The translations under genes and the position numbers were made by a program. This document shows, in pieces, positions 1-8,426 of a stretch of 64,000 nt of DNA; within the stretch, counting starts at the first letter, position 1, and every line of letters begins with the position of its first letter. The notes beneath the pieces were generated by a model. It did no database searches, was not told the DNA's origin, and saw only the letters and a list, made by a program, of their open reading frames with translations. The stretch comes from Bacteroidota bacterium (lineage in GTDB: Bacteria > Bacteroidota > Bacteroidia > UKL13-3): the NCBI GenBank assembly GCA_947477885.1, contig CANJUD010000005.1, positions 62,001-126,000 of the forward strand. Reading direction: 5' to 3'.

Positions 1-88
1 TTTTCCTACCAAAATCATAAATTATATGCTTCGTCTTGAACTTACGATGTCTCGGCCTGGGAACACCCAGCATTGCAAAAAAAAATAG

Positions 89-131
89 GCGTCAGCTACA
101 TCGCATGTCGTACATCTTATGTCGTACATAT
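89..131. repeat. Heptamer array, TACATCG type, with GCGTCAGC core
   Basis: The core GCGTCAGC (89-96) is followed by five 7-base units: TACATCG, CATGTCG, TACATCT, TATGTCG, TACATAT. It is the same core and unit family as the complete inverted element near 3.06-3.19 kb, seen here as a half element. The opposite arm may survive as a degenerate trace around 43-54. It lies just upstream of the first gene. Confidence 0.7.
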
Positions 132-168
132 CGCCTAATATTGTTCTCTCATTTTAAAATTCACATTC

Positions 169-1038
169 ATGAAATCACTCAAATATTTTTCAGTTTTCAC
201 AGCTTCAACTTTATTGCTTTTTGCCGCATGTAAAAGTGATACCGTTAAAGAAATAAGCCAAGAAACAAAAGTAACTAAGGAGCCTGAAAAGGAAATTGCA
301 AAATCAACTATTATAGAAGAAAACATTACTTATACTGCTGATAATACTCCCCTCGATGGATTTGTAGCTTATGATAGTTCTATTAAAACCAAACGCCCCG
401 TGGTGCTAGTAATACACGAATGGTGGGGCTTGAACGAGTATCCAAAAATCCGTGCAAGGCAATTAGCAGCATTAGGATATCTAGCTATTGCTGTCGATTT
501 ATATGGTAATCATAAAGTAGCTGAAGATCCTGCGGATGCTGGCAAGCTCGCCAAACCAATTTATGCAAATCCTAAAATGGCCAAGAAAAGATTTGACGCA
601 GCAATGGCCAAAATTAAAACATATCCTGTTGCCGATATCACGCAAATGGCAGCGATAGGTTATTGTTTTGGCGGCGCCATGGCACTAAACTTTGCCCGTT
701 TGGGTGAGAGTGAACTTAAAGGTATTGTTAGTTTTCATGGTAATCTTTCAGGTGTTCCCATCACCAAAAGTATACTCAAAACTAAAGTTCTGGTTTGTAA
801 TGGCGAAGCTGATATATATGTTAACCCCGATGAAATTAGTAACTTCAAAAAGCAAATGGATTCCATTAAGGCAGATTACACATTTAAGTCGTATCCCAAT
901 GCAACGCACGCTTTCACCAACCCCGCCTCAACCGAAGTAGGTAAAAAGTATGATATACATATTGAGTACAATGAGCCCGCTGATAAAGCATCGTGGAATG
1001 ATATGAAAACTTTTTTTGCAACAATATTTAAGAAATAG
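169..1038 (+). CDS. Dienelactone hydrolase family lipoprotein
   Basis: This is an alpha/beta hydrolase of the dienelactone hydrolase (DLH) branch, which cleaves ester or lactone bonds; the substrate cannot be told from sequence. Residues 1-21 form a lipoprotein signal with lipobox LFAAC (Cys21), followed by a Lys/Glu-rich linker to about residue 45, so the enzyme is probably anchored outside the cytoplasm. The fold shows the family motif HEWWGLNE near residue 83. The nucleophile elbow is GYCFGG with Cys166 replacing the usual Ser, and Asp215 (ADIY) and His247 (ATHAF) complete a triad. Their spacing of 49 and 32 residues is close to that of classical DLH. The ATG at 169 puts the signal peptide at the N-terminus. 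The stop codon abuts a repeat array. The family call is confident, the function is not. Confidence 0.88.
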   Translation: MKSLKYFSVFTASTLLLFAACKSDTVKEISQETKVTKEPEKEIAKSTIIEENITYTADNTPLDGFVAYDSSIKTKRPVVLVIHEWWGLNEYPKIRARQLAALGYLAIAVDLYGNHKVAEDPADAGKLAKPIYANPKMAKKRFDAAMAKIKTYPVADITQMAAIGYCFGGAMALNFARLGESELKGIVSFHGNLSGVPITKSILKTKVLVCNGEADIYVNPDEISNFKKQMDSIKADYTFKSYPNATHAFTNPASTEVGKKYDIHIEYNEPADKASWNDMKTFFATIFKK

Positions 1039-1118
1039 TAAACAGTAGTCAGTAATCAGTAGTCAGTAATCAGTTGCTGACGCCGAATGGCACTGATTAC
1101 TGACTACTGATCACTAAT
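1039..1118. repeat. Inverted heptamer array, AGTAGTC/AGTAATC type
   Basis: Seven-base units (AGTAGTC, AGTAATC) form both arms of a hairpin. The left arm 1055-1074 is a perfect 20-base reverse complement of 1092-1111. The 17-base loop carries the core GCTGACGCCG. It starts directly after the TAG of the DLH gene and ends just before the ATG of the next gene. Confidence 0.85.
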
Positions 1119-1122
1119 AAAA

Positions 1123-1638
1123 ATGAAACCATATATATATATCTTAGCCTTCTTCTTTTCTCAGACTTGCTTCGCACAAAAAAATGTGCAAGTAACCGAC
1201 TCATTTAAGATTGTAACATCAAGCGATAGTAATATTGTAACAGTTGACGCAATAAAAAAAGTACCTTCACAAAAATTACCTGATTTAAGATTAATAAATC
1301 ACCATGGTGAGTTTAAAAAACTGTTGACGAAACTAGAAGGAATTCCTATAAAAATTTTCCTTGAAAAAATACAACCTGTTACTGCAAAACCAAAAGAGCT
1401 GAGCGAGTACTATTATATATTTCGTGCTGGCGATGATTACATGAATGTATATTCGTGGAACGAAATTTTTAATACAGCAGTGGGTGATTCAATATATATA
1501 ATAACCGGCTACGATGGATTTACTTTTGACACTATGCCCGATAAAATTATGGTCGTTTCCCTCAGCGATAATACTACCGCACGCCGCATGCTAAAAGGGC
1601 TGAGGAGGGTAGAGGTCTGTAGAGTTAGTAAACAGTAG
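1123..1638 (+). CDS. Hypothetical secreted protein, C-terminus running into repeat
   Basis: I do not recognise this 171-residue protein. Residues 1-19 look like a Sec signal peptide (short Lys start, hydrophobic IYILAFFFSQTCF, cleavage after FAQ), so it is probably periplasmic or surface exposed. The rest is a mixed charged and hydrophobic domain without an obvious motif. The C-terminal residues RVSKQ and the TAG stop are encoded by the first units of the adjacent heptamer array. The true C-terminus may therefore have been altered by the repeat. It lies in the same direction as the DLH gene, separated only by a repeat element, and converges with the Fic-type gene. Confidence 0.6.
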   Translation: MKPYIYILAFFFSQTCFAQKNVQVTDSFKIVTSSDSNIVTVDAIKKVPSQKLPDLRLINHHGEFKKLLTKLEGIPIKIFLEKIQPVTAKPKELSEYYYIFRAGDDYMNVYSWNEIFNTAVGDSIYIITGYDGFTFDTMPDKIMVVSLSDNTTARRMLKGLRRVEVCRVSKQ

Positions 1639-1784
1639 TCAGTAGTCAGTAATCAGTGCCATGCGGCGTCAGCCACTAACTACTAACTACTGTTTACTGA
1701 CCACTAACTAATGTATACTGACTACTGTTTACTGACTACTGACTACTGACTACTGTTTACTGACTACTGTTTACTGACTACTAA
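1625..1784. repeat. Long heptamer array between convergent genes
   Basis: About 160 bases of 7-base units, AGTAAAC/AGTAGTC on the left and their complements (TACTGAC, TACTGTT) on the right, surround a reversed core GGCGTCAGCC near 1664-1674. The right side is extended with extra units. The array supplies the stop codon of the upstream plus-strand gene and touches the stop of the minus-strand gene at 1785-1787. It could fold into a long hairpin and act as a bidirectional terminator. Confidence 0.8.
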
Positions 1785-2936
1785 TTATAATATCGCCTGA
1801 TACCGCTGCAATTTAGCAGGTAGTCCTTTGCCCATATTTAAAGTATACTTTACACCTCTTCCTTCTCCTGTTACTTTTATGAGGCCGCGTTCAGCTAGTT
1901 CTATAAAATCGCGTTGCAGGGTTTTGCGGTTTACATCAAAGGTGTCGAATAGTTCTTTGGTCTGTATTACTCCCTGTCTATATAATACTTGCATTAGTTG
2001 CTGTTGGCGTTCGTTCAGTCCGCTGTGGCTGGCAAAATTGATGCTACCTGCTTTTTCAAATACATAATTAATTACGTTTTTAAGGCGGGGGCTTGCAGTA
2101 TTATAATGGGTATTACTGGTATAATAGTTTTTAAGATTGTCCTGCAAAGTTTCTAAATAATCTTTGTGTAATTTGTATCCGAACTTTATATATTCAGTAA
2201 AATCTATGGGTTTGTCTAACTTAATATCTTGTCCTTTTTGCATGGCTATTTGGCATTGCACACGGTATGCTTCTTTTTGTTTATATAGTTGTTGATCCAA
2301 TACCAATAATCCGGCTAAAGTTAGATTGTGCCTAAGCAACCAATTGAATTGTAATAAACGTGCAACTCTGCCATTGGCCATTCCCCATGGGCCTTTCATC
2401 AATACAAAAAAATGTATCACCCACGATTGTGTGATCGGATCCCATTGTGTATCGTGTTGTAAAAAATCGCATAAAGCTGCCATACCACTATCATATAATA
2501 AGGATAAATCCACACCTTGGTAACTATATATTTGGCTGGTGAAAAGATCACTCTTAATTCCCTCAGGTGGCTTACTGAAAAATACCTGCTGCATATCATT
2601 GAGCATGTATACATCAAAAGGTAAATCCATTCGTTTAAACAAAAACATTTCTGCCTGATGGTAGCCCATTACTTCACGCTCTAGTTTTTCCAGCGGTTGC
2701 TTTTCGTTGTTCACCAATTGTTTTACATGTTCAAATTGATAATCCACACCTTCCAATGCGGTACTATAATGAACCCTATATAATGCAGATTGAAGTCGCT
2801 CTTGTTCTATTGTGTTTTCGTCCAAATCGACAAACCTAAAAATGCCCAACATTTTGGCATAAGCATCTAAAGCAGTTTGTCCTTCGCTATCGGGCAAATT
2901 GATAATGGGTGTGAGCAGTTTGTCTATGACCGTCAT
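1785..2936 (-). CDS. Fic-domain protein with degenerate active site and C-terminal winged helix
   Basis: Fic proteins usually transfer AMP from ATP to a hydroxyl side chain of a target. Residues 58-63 read STALEG, matching the inhibitory helix motif (S/T)xxxE(G/N) of self-inhibited Fic proteins. The Fic core lies at about 85-235. Where the catalytic loop HPFxDGNGRxxR is expected, this protein has KGPWGMANGRVAR (181-193). The catalytic His is Gly182 and the acidic Mg-binding residue is Met, while NGR and the distal Arg remain. Residues of about 305-370 form a DeoR/HTH-type winged helix, so DNA binding is plausible. I infer a non-AMPylating, possibly regulatory, Fic fold. No antitoxin partner is adjacent. 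Confidence 0.82.
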   Translation of the reverse strand: MTVIDKLLTPIINLPDSEGQTALDAYAKMLGIFRFVDLDENTIEQERLQSALYRVHYSTALEGVDYQFEHVKQLVNNEKQPLEKLEREVMGYHQAEMFLFKRMDLPFDVYMLNDMQQVFFSKPPEGIKSDLFTSQIYSYQGVDLSLLYDSGMAALCDFLQHDTQWDPITQSWVIHFFVLMKGPWGMANGRVARLLQFNWLLRHNLTLAGLLVLDQQLYKQKEAYRVQCQIAMQKGQDIKLDKPIDFTEYIKFGYKLHKDYLETLQDNLKNYYTSNTHYNTASPRLKNVINYVFEKAGSINFASHSGLNERQQQLMQVLYRQGVIQTKELFDTFDVNRKTLQRDFIELAERGLIKVTGEGRGVKYTLNMGKGLPAKLQRYQAIL

Positions 2937-3060
2937 TGTGGCAACGAAAATACATATATATATATATAAGCGAATATTACGTACCCCTCTGTTTTTGTGT
3001 GTATAAGCCTGAAATGCACGTCAGGCAGTAGTTTGCCTTAAATATTATGTGCAAAAAATG

Positions 3061-3192
3061 TACGATATACGATGTACGACATACGATATGCTGACGCAAC
3101 GAATATAATTTGATACTACTTTCGAAGCTGTTTGGGATGATTATAATCAGGCGTCAGCAAAACATCGTACATCGTATGTCGTACATCGTATA
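3061..3192. repeat. Inverted heptamer element, TACGATG type, with GCTGACGC core
   Basis: This is the main content of the 2937-3296 gap. The left arm TACGATA-TACGATG-TACGACA-TACGATA (3061-3088) leads into GCTGACGC (3090-3097). A 53-base AT-rich spacer follows, then the complementary GCGTCAGC (3151-3158) and a right arm of complementary heptamers (3162-3192). The core matches that of the AGTAGTC-type elements although the arms are a different heptamer. The rest of the gap holds a TA dinucleotide run (2953-2969) and a small hairpin near 3008-3027. Confidence 0.85.
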
Positions 3193-3296
3193 TAAATAAA
3201 CTGTTCAAAAAAAAGGAATATTCTAAATATGATTGTGCAAAGGTGGATTACTTTGGCAAAGCCGTAATTTATAGTTAATTATCTTGCACAGATTTT

Positions 3297-4697
3297 ATGA
3301 TAAAGAAACAAGAATTTATTATATATATACTTTTGGCATTATGCCCTGTGTTTAGTGTGGCTCAAAAAAAAATGACCACAGAGGAGTATGTCAATAAATT
3401 TAAAAATATAGCAGTTGAAGAAAAATTCCGTTCGGGTATTCCTTCAAGTATTACGCTTGCACAGGGTATACTAGAAAGTGGGTCGGGCAATAGCCGACTT
3501 ACTTTGGAAGGGAATAATCATTTCGGCATAAAGTGTAAGGGTAGTTGGACTGGAAAAACTATTTTGGAAGATGACGACGAAAAACAAGAATGTTTTCGAG
3601 CCTATGATAGTGCCTGGCAAAGCTATCACGACCACAGTGATTTTTTATTGCACAATAGTCGCTATAGTTTTTTGTTCAATTTAGATGCCACCGATTATAA
3701 AAGTTGGGCTTACGGATTAAAAGCTGCAGGATATGCCACCAATCCTGCATATCCAAAAATGTTGATAGACTATATAGAAAAATATAATCTCCAAAAATAT
3801 GATTTGCTAGTTCCTGATTCTATACAAAAAGAAGAAGTAAAAAAAGAATGGAAGGAAGAAATATCGAACTATATTGAGATTAATGAAACACCCGCCCTTA
3901 TTACCAAAGACGGCGATACTTGGCAAATGATTGCCAACGCCTATGATATGCGTGTATGGCAAATTACCAAGTATAATGATTTGAGCGATTCAGAGATTTG
4001 TCAGGCCAGAGACACTATATATTTAAAACCCAAACGCCGCCATGCCACTGCCGACTTTCATATGGTAAAATCGGGGCAGACAATGAAAACGATTTCAAAA
4101 ATATATGCTTTAAAATTAAGCAAGCTATATGATAGAAATTTGATGCAGATAGGTGAAGAACCTGCTGCTGGGGAGAAAATGTATCTGAATGATGAGCGGA
4201 AAGAAAAACTTGTATTATATAATAAACCTGTCAAACTACCGATTAAAGAAACTGTTATCAAACAAAAAATTGAAGATAAAAATGATTCTGTAGTAAAAAT
4301 CCCCAATCATACGGAAGCAGAAAAAAAGAAAGACACCGCTTCACATATTGTTATATCAAATCCGAACATTCACATAGTAAAAGAAAAGGAAACATTATAT
4401 AGTATTTCGAAAAAATATAGTATCACTGTTGAGGAATTAAAACATTTGAATGGACTAGATAGTAGCAGTATAAAAGTGGGGCAGGAATTAAGAATTAAGC
4501 TTACAGTCATAAAGTCAAGACCTCAAGTAGACCCAATAAAAACGCCTCCCCAAAAGCCCACAACCTACACAGCCAAAAAGGGAGACACGATAGGTATGGT
4601 AGCGAAAAAATTTCATTTGGATAAGCCCAAATTGATGAAATTAAATAAACTTAAAGCGGAGAAATTGACGGAAGGGCAGAAGGTGAAATTGTATTGA
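3297..4697 (+). CDS. Secreted glucosaminidase (GH73/FlgJ-like) with LysM repeats
   Basis: This is a peptidoglycan hydrolase predicted to cleave the N-acetylglucosaminyl bond and to bind the wall through LysM modules. Residues 1-22 are a signal peptide ending FSVAQ. Residues of about 25-165 form the GH73 mannosyl-glycoprotein endo-beta-N-acetylglucosaminidase domain, with ITLAQGILESGSGNS placing the catalytic Glu at residue 60 and NNHFGIKC following. Four LysM-like segments lie near 199-248, 254-300 (weak), 359-404 and 423-466, separated by Lys-rich linkers. Glucosaminidases with C-terminal LysM domains are common in this phylum and act in daughter-cell separation or wall turnover. It stands alone, converging with dnaG. 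Confidence 0.9.
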   Translation: MIKKQEFIIYILLALCPVFSVAQKKMTTEEYVNKFKNIAVEEKFRSGIPSSITLAQGILESGSGNSRLTLEGNNHFGIKCKGSWTGKTILEDDDEKQECFRAYDSAWQSYHDHSDFLLHNSRYSFLFNLDATDYKSWAYGLKAAGYATNPAYPKMLIDYIEKYNLQKYDLLVPDSIQKEEVKKEWKEEISNYIEINETPALITKDGDTWQMIANAYDMRVWQITKYNDLSDSEICQARDTIYLKPKRRHATADFHMVKSGQTMKTISKIYALKLSKLYDRNLMQIGEEPAAGEKMYLNDERKEKLVLYNKPVKLPIKETVIKQKIEDKNDSVVKIPNHTEAEKKKDTASHIVISNPNIHIVKEKETLYSISKKYSITVEELKHLNGLDSSSIKVGQELRIKLTVIKSRPQVDPIKTPPQKPTTYTAKKGDTIGMVAKKFHLDKPKLMKLNKLKAEKLTEGQKVKLY

Positions 4698-4702
4698 CCA
4701 GC

Positions 4703-4746
4703 CCAATCAATAAGCCTACGGTATAGCCTTTGGACTGATTGGTTTT
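4703..4746. terminator. Possible bidirectional terminator between glucosaminidase gene and dnaG
   Basis: The arms CCAATCA (4703-4709) and TGATTGG (4736-4742) flank a region with a smaller GCC/GGC pairing and end in TTTT. The position between two convergent stop codons fits transcription termination. The stem is short, so this is tentative. Confidence 0.4.
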
Positions 4747-6655
4747 ATCTTATCACCACACTCCCAATAGTCTTGCTCAATGTCTTACGCATTTCCAAAA
4801 TTTCCTGTTGGGCTTTTATATTAATTTCTTGCTCTTCGTCGTCTTTGGGATTTTTTATCATATCGCTGATTAACTCCATCAACTTGTCGGTTTTGCGTAG
4901 CTTCAATCTGTTGATAGCAGATACGACATCCGACACATAGTTTTCTTCTATTGTCTTTACTTGTATCTCAAATCTTTCAAACCATTGGTCGCTAATCAAA
5001 TATTTTTCGGTGAGGGCAGTTACTGTAAATTGTGATATGGCTGAATCGGGATGATTGACGAAATGATTGGCGTTAGGGGTTATTCCGTCTGCTTTTAAAG
5101 AAGTATAATAATCGCATATAGTTTTGCTCAAATTATCTTCGAGTTCAATACCATTACTTTCCAATTCTGTAAATATAAATTCTTCCACTTTCTGCCCATC
5201 GTTCATTTCCAAATCACCAAACAATAACAATACTCTTACTAAGTCACGCTCTTGCCAATAATCAAAAATATCTTTGGAAACTTGTATATTTTTTTGTTGC
5301 CTTTCGCTGGCAGTAGCAGTTTTTAATTCTGGGTCGCCATGCTCTCTTTTTTGGCGACGGATTCTTGCTATTTCTCCGGTAAATATTTCCGCACCCAAAT
5401 CGAAAATGCTAGAGAGTTCTTTTATATATACTTCTCGTTTTAAACTATCAGCAATTTTGGCCACACTTTCGGCCACATTCCGCATCACCTCTGCTTTGCC
5501 TATGGGGCCATCTGCATCCTTTAATAATAAATCAGATTTGAAAGTAATGAAATCTTTTTTATTAGTTTTTAAAAATTCAGCGAATGCATCACCTCCCAAA
5601 GTTTTGCAATACGAATCTGGATCTTCTCCTTCAGGAAATGCAACTACGTTTACATTCAAGCCATTTTCCAACAGCATATCAATTCCGCGTAACGAAGCTT
5701 TGATACCCGCAAAATCGCCGTCATATAATACAGTTACATTATCGGTAAATCGTTTAATGAGTTTTATTTGTCCTTCGGTTAATGAAGTTCCCGATGAGGC
5801 GACCACATTCTCCAAGCCGCCCTGGTGCAGCGTTACCACATCAGTATAACCTTCTACCAAATAACAATTGTCATGTTCCTTAATAGATTTTTTGGCGAAA
5901 TAAATTCCATATAATACATCACTTTTATGATATACATCACTCTCGGGACTATTTAAATATTTGGCAGTTTTTACATTTTTCTCTAAAACTCTGCCACCAA
6001 ATCCGATAACTTTTCCACTCAAGTTATGAATGGGGAACATTACCCTACCTTTAAAAAAGTCGAACCAAGTTTCGTCTTCACGCTGCTTGATGAGTCCGCC
6101 TTTTTCAAGATATTCTGTTTTGTAACCCGCAGCAGTGGCAGCATTAAAGAATCCATCCCACTGGTTCAGGCAGTAACCCAATCCAAATTTGTGCAGGGTA
6201 TCATGTCGGTAGCCACGTTCTTCAAAATAGCTGAGGCCTATATTTTGCCCTTCTTCGTTTTCAAACAATGTGTGCTCGAAATGCTTGCTACTCCAATCTA
6301 AAGCGACAAGTAATGATTCACGTTCTTTATTCTCAGCCTTTACTTGCTCAATATCGAGATTCTTGTCTTCTTCAATTTCAATATTGTATTTTTGGGCCAG
6401 AAATCTTAGAGCTTCGGGATAACTCATACTTTCGTGTTCCATAATGAAATGCACTGCATTCCCAGCTTTACCGCAACCAAAACATTTATATAAACCTTTG
6501 GTAGGCGACACTGTAAATGAAGGAGATTTTTCGTTGTGAAAGGGGCAGCACGCTACATAATTTACTCCGCGTTTTTTGAGCGATACAAATTCACCCACCA
6601 CCTCGTCTATACGAACGGTGTTGACTATTAGGTCTATGGTTGAGGGTTTAATCAT
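4745..6655 (-). CDS. dnaG: DNA primase
   Basis: DnaG makes the RNA primers for replication and works with the replicative helicase. From the chosen start the protein has 636 residues. It begins with a CHC2 zinc-binding domain (CCPFHNEKSPSF, then CFGCG), followed by the DnaG core, the TOPRIM domain (LVEGYTDVV and LYDGDFAGIKA) and a C-terminal helicase-binding region. The longer open frame starts at 6760, but its first 35 residues do not belong to the family. A -7 box (6672-6679) lies between that ATG and the ATG at 6655, so I take MIKPSTIDLIV as the start. The neighbours do not form an operon with it. Base use is like the surroundings. Confidence 0.96.
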   Translation of the reverse strand: MIKPSTIDLIVNTVRIDEVVGEFVSLKKRGVNYVACCPFHNEKSPSFTVSPTKGLYKCFGCGKAGNAVHFIMEHESMSYPEALRFLAQKYNIEIEEDKNLDIEQVKAENKERESLLVALDWSSKHFEHTLFENEEGQNIGLSYFEERGYRHDTLHKFGLGYCLNQWDGFFNAATAAGYKTEYLEKGGLIKQREDETWFDFFKGRVMFPIHNLSGKVIGFGGRVLEKNVKTAKYLNSPESDVYHKSDVLYGIYFAKKSIKEHDNCYLVEGYTDVVTLHQGGLENVVASSGTSLTEGQIKLIKRFTDNVTVLYDGDFAGIKASLRGIDMLLENGLNVNVVAFPEGEDPDSYCKTLGGDAFAEFLKTNKKDFITFKSDLLLKDADGPIGKAEVMRNVAESVAKIADSLKREVYIKELSSIFDLGAEIFTGEIARIRRQKREHGDPELKTATASERQQKNIQVSKDIFDYWQERDLVRVLLLFGDLEMNDGQKVEEFIFTELESNGIELEDNLSKTICDYYTSLKADGITPNANHFVNHPDSAISQFTVTALTEKYLISDQWFERFEIQVKTIEENYVSDVVSAINRLKLRKTDKLMELISDMIKNPKDDEEQEINIKAQQEILEMRKTLSKTIGSVVIR

Positions 6656-6671
6656 GTTGGTAAAAGGGGAA

Positions 6672-6679
6672 CAAAGATA
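6672..6679 (-). promoter_or_regulatory. -7 promoter box of dnaG
   Basis: On the minus strand this reads TATCTTTG, matching the Bacteroidota -7 consensus TAnnTTTG, 17 bases before the chosen dnaG start. It excludes the upstream in-frame ATG at 6760 as the start for transcripts begun here. Confidence 0.5.
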
Positions 6680-6775
6680 AACAATTGTTTTGCCATGGTT
6701 CTTAACAAAATTGAAACTTTTTTCACAGGTTTTGCTATTTATTTGAAATTCTGTCTTCATCTTCGCAGGGTGAAA

Positions 6776-6876
6776 AGTTTGTCAGGTTGTCCCGATAGCT
6801 ATCGGGATTTCGAAACATAGACAAACTGAGGAGTACAGCTATTGTCGGTCTTCGATGAACTCAGAGTGACAAAAAA
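6776..6876. repeat. Nested hairpin and CTTCGA-type dispersed repeat
   Basis: AGTTTGTC (6776-6783) pairs with GACAAACT (6820-6827) around the perfect palindrome CCCGATAGCTATCGGG (6791-6806). Downstream, CTTCGATGAACTCAGAGTGAC (about 6856-6876) resembles the dispersed CTTCGAC-GCTCAG repeat seen elsewhere in the window. It sits in the divergent dnaG/DUF4293 gap. Confidence 0.55.
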
Positions 6877-6896
6877 TATAAAATATAAAATATAAA
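6876..6896. repeat. AAATATA heptamer array before DUF4293 gene
   Basis: Three perfect units of AAATATA run directly into AAATG, the start of the DUF4293 gene. The unit is pure A/T but keeps the 7-base period of the other arrays. Confidence 0.5.
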
Positions 6897-7379
6897 ATGA
6901 TCCAACGTGTCCAACATCTCTTTTTGTTTCTCAATTTCTTATTGGCTATATATTTTTCCTTGATGCCTATTATACAAATTGATTATATACTCAACGGCCA
7001 TAATTATGTGGAATCGATAAGTGCCATGGCGAACACTGTGAGAATTGACGGAGGATCTGTAGTTGAAAGAGATTCTTATATATTCCCCATCTTGATGATT
7101 GCCTTAAGTGCTTTGTTTTCATTTTTGGCTGTCTTCCAATTCAAAAATCGCAAAGTGCAACGAGGTAATTGTTTTATTAATTATTTTTTTATGATACTTT
7201 TCACACTTTCTATTATCAAAATTTGGATGGGAATTGTGGGAGTAGATGTGCTGGGAATTACAACACTAAGTTGGGTAAATGTGGGTTTAATGATATTGAT
7301 GTTGTTCCTAAATTATATAGCCGTAGTAGGCATCAACCACGATGAGGCACTAGTCCGCTCAGCTGACAGACTCCGCTAA
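6897..7379 (+). CDS. DUF4293 family membrane protein
   Basis: This is a 160-residue inner-membrane protein with four hydrophobic segments (about 5-28, 62-82, 92-112 and 122-145). The opening MIQRVQHLFLFLNFLLA is typical of the DUF4293 family, which is widespread in Bacteroidota and of unknown function. The start is the ATG straight after an A/T heptamer array. Its stop overlaps the next start by one base (TAATG), so the two genes are very likely translationally coupled and the product may act with the transporter that follows. The family assignment rests on recognition of the N-terminus and topology. Confidence 0.78.
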   Translation: MIQRVQHLFLFLNFLLAIYFSLMPIIQIDYILNGHNYVESISAMANTVRIDGGSVVERDSYIFPILMIALSALFSFLAVFQFKNRKVQRGNCFINYFFMILFTLSIIKIWMGIVGVDVLGITTLSWVNVGLMILMLFLNYIAVVGINHDEALVRSADRLR

Positions 7380-8335
7380 TGGGGATTATTTTTGCATTAC
7401 TAACGGTTCTATGTTGGAGTACTGCCACGGTATCTTTTACCAAAGCTGCTATTATATATGAACCTGCGGTTGTAAATAAATCTAGGTTGGTTTTAGCAAC
7501 TGTATTATTATTTATATTTTCTTTTTTTATCTTTATATATAATAACTCGAGTATTATAACAGAGTTCACCCGACTCAAAAACTCCCATTGGTTTTATTTT
7601 GGATTATCGGGAATTGTGGGATTGGCAATTGGTGATTATTTTGTATTTAAAGCATTTCGCACAATTGGCTCAACTTATACAACGCTTATCAGTTGTGCAT
7701 CTCCCTTGGCTGCTGCTATTGCTGCTTATATGTTCAGTGGGCAGAATATTAATATCATAGGTTGGTTGGGAATGACTATTACAATTGGTGGTATTGTATT
7801 AGTTATTCTCAGTAAATCAAAAAATAAAACAGACACAAAAATACAACTTATAAAAGCAGGATTTATATATGCATTTATTTCTGCAATATGCCAAGGCCTC
7901 GGCCTCGCTATTACCCAAATGGGCCGAGAAATGGATGCCGTAAATATGCCACAGCCTTATACTATCGGGTTAATTCGAATGCTCAGTGCAACACTTATTA
8001 TAATATTGGCTGATGCATCACGTGGCAAGTTTAATATATTTCCTTTGGCCCCATTCATACAAAATTCTAAAGGTATTATATATATAATTATCGGCACAAT
8101 TTCGGGACCTGTGTTGGGTGTGAGTTTTAGTATCGCCGTATTGGCCTATCTGCCGGTAGCAGAAGCACAAACTATTTTCGCCAACTTGCCTTTAGTAGTC
8201 ATGCTCTTCAACACCATGGTGGGTAATGAAAAACCAACACCTATTATATGGTTTTGTTTGTTGTTATGTATTGGAGGTATTATAGTGTTAGATTGGCGTG
8301 AAGAGATTTTACATATAGTTGGGTGGAATAAGTAG
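7379..8335 (+). CDS. EamA/DMT-superfamily transporter
   Basis: This is a drug/metabolite-transporter superfamily permease of 318 residues with about ten membrane segments arranged as two EamA repeats (roughly 1-140 and 155-310). The first repeat shows the family pattern of an early Trp/Ser-Thr helix (LCWSTATVSFTKAA) and GLAIGDYFVFKAFRTIG. The second ends with SIAVLAYLPVAEAQTIFANLPLVVML, where family members have the conserved small-residue helix. Such proteins export or import small metabolites; the substrate is unknown. It overlaps the DUF4293 gene by one base and is followed by convergent rdgB. Confidence 0.88.
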   Translation: MGIIFALLTVLCWSTATVSFTKAAIIYEPAVVNKSRLVLATVLLFIFSFFIFIYNNSSIITEFTRLKNSHWFYFGLSGIVGLAIGDYFVFKAFRTIGSTYTTLISCASPLAAAIAAYMFSGQNINIIGWLGMTITIGGIVLVILSKSKNKTDTKIQLIKAGFIYAFISAICQGLGLAITQMGREMDAVNMPQPYTIGLIRMLSATLIIILADASRGKFNIFPLAPFIQNSKGIIYIIIGTISGPVLGVSFSIAVLAYLPVAEAQTIFANLPLVVMLFNTMVGNEKPTPIIWFCLLLCIGGIIVLDWREEILHIVGWNK

Positions 8336-8426
8336 TATTATAATATTTTTACTTATCTATGAGAATCTTTGAAAAATATTGACAATGGTATTTACTTACA
8401 GAAAACATAGATTTGTACAGACAGTA

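Noticed and set aside
1625-1784. CRISPR array
   Set aside because: Units are 7 bases long without spacers, and no cas genes are present in the window.
1785-2936. Fic toxin of a toxin-antitoxin pair
   Set aside because: The catalytic His is missing and there is no adjacent antitoxin gene.
5274-5849. 191-residue open frame antisense to dnaG
   Set aside because: It lies entirely within the conserved dnaG coding region on the other strand and has no recognisable features.
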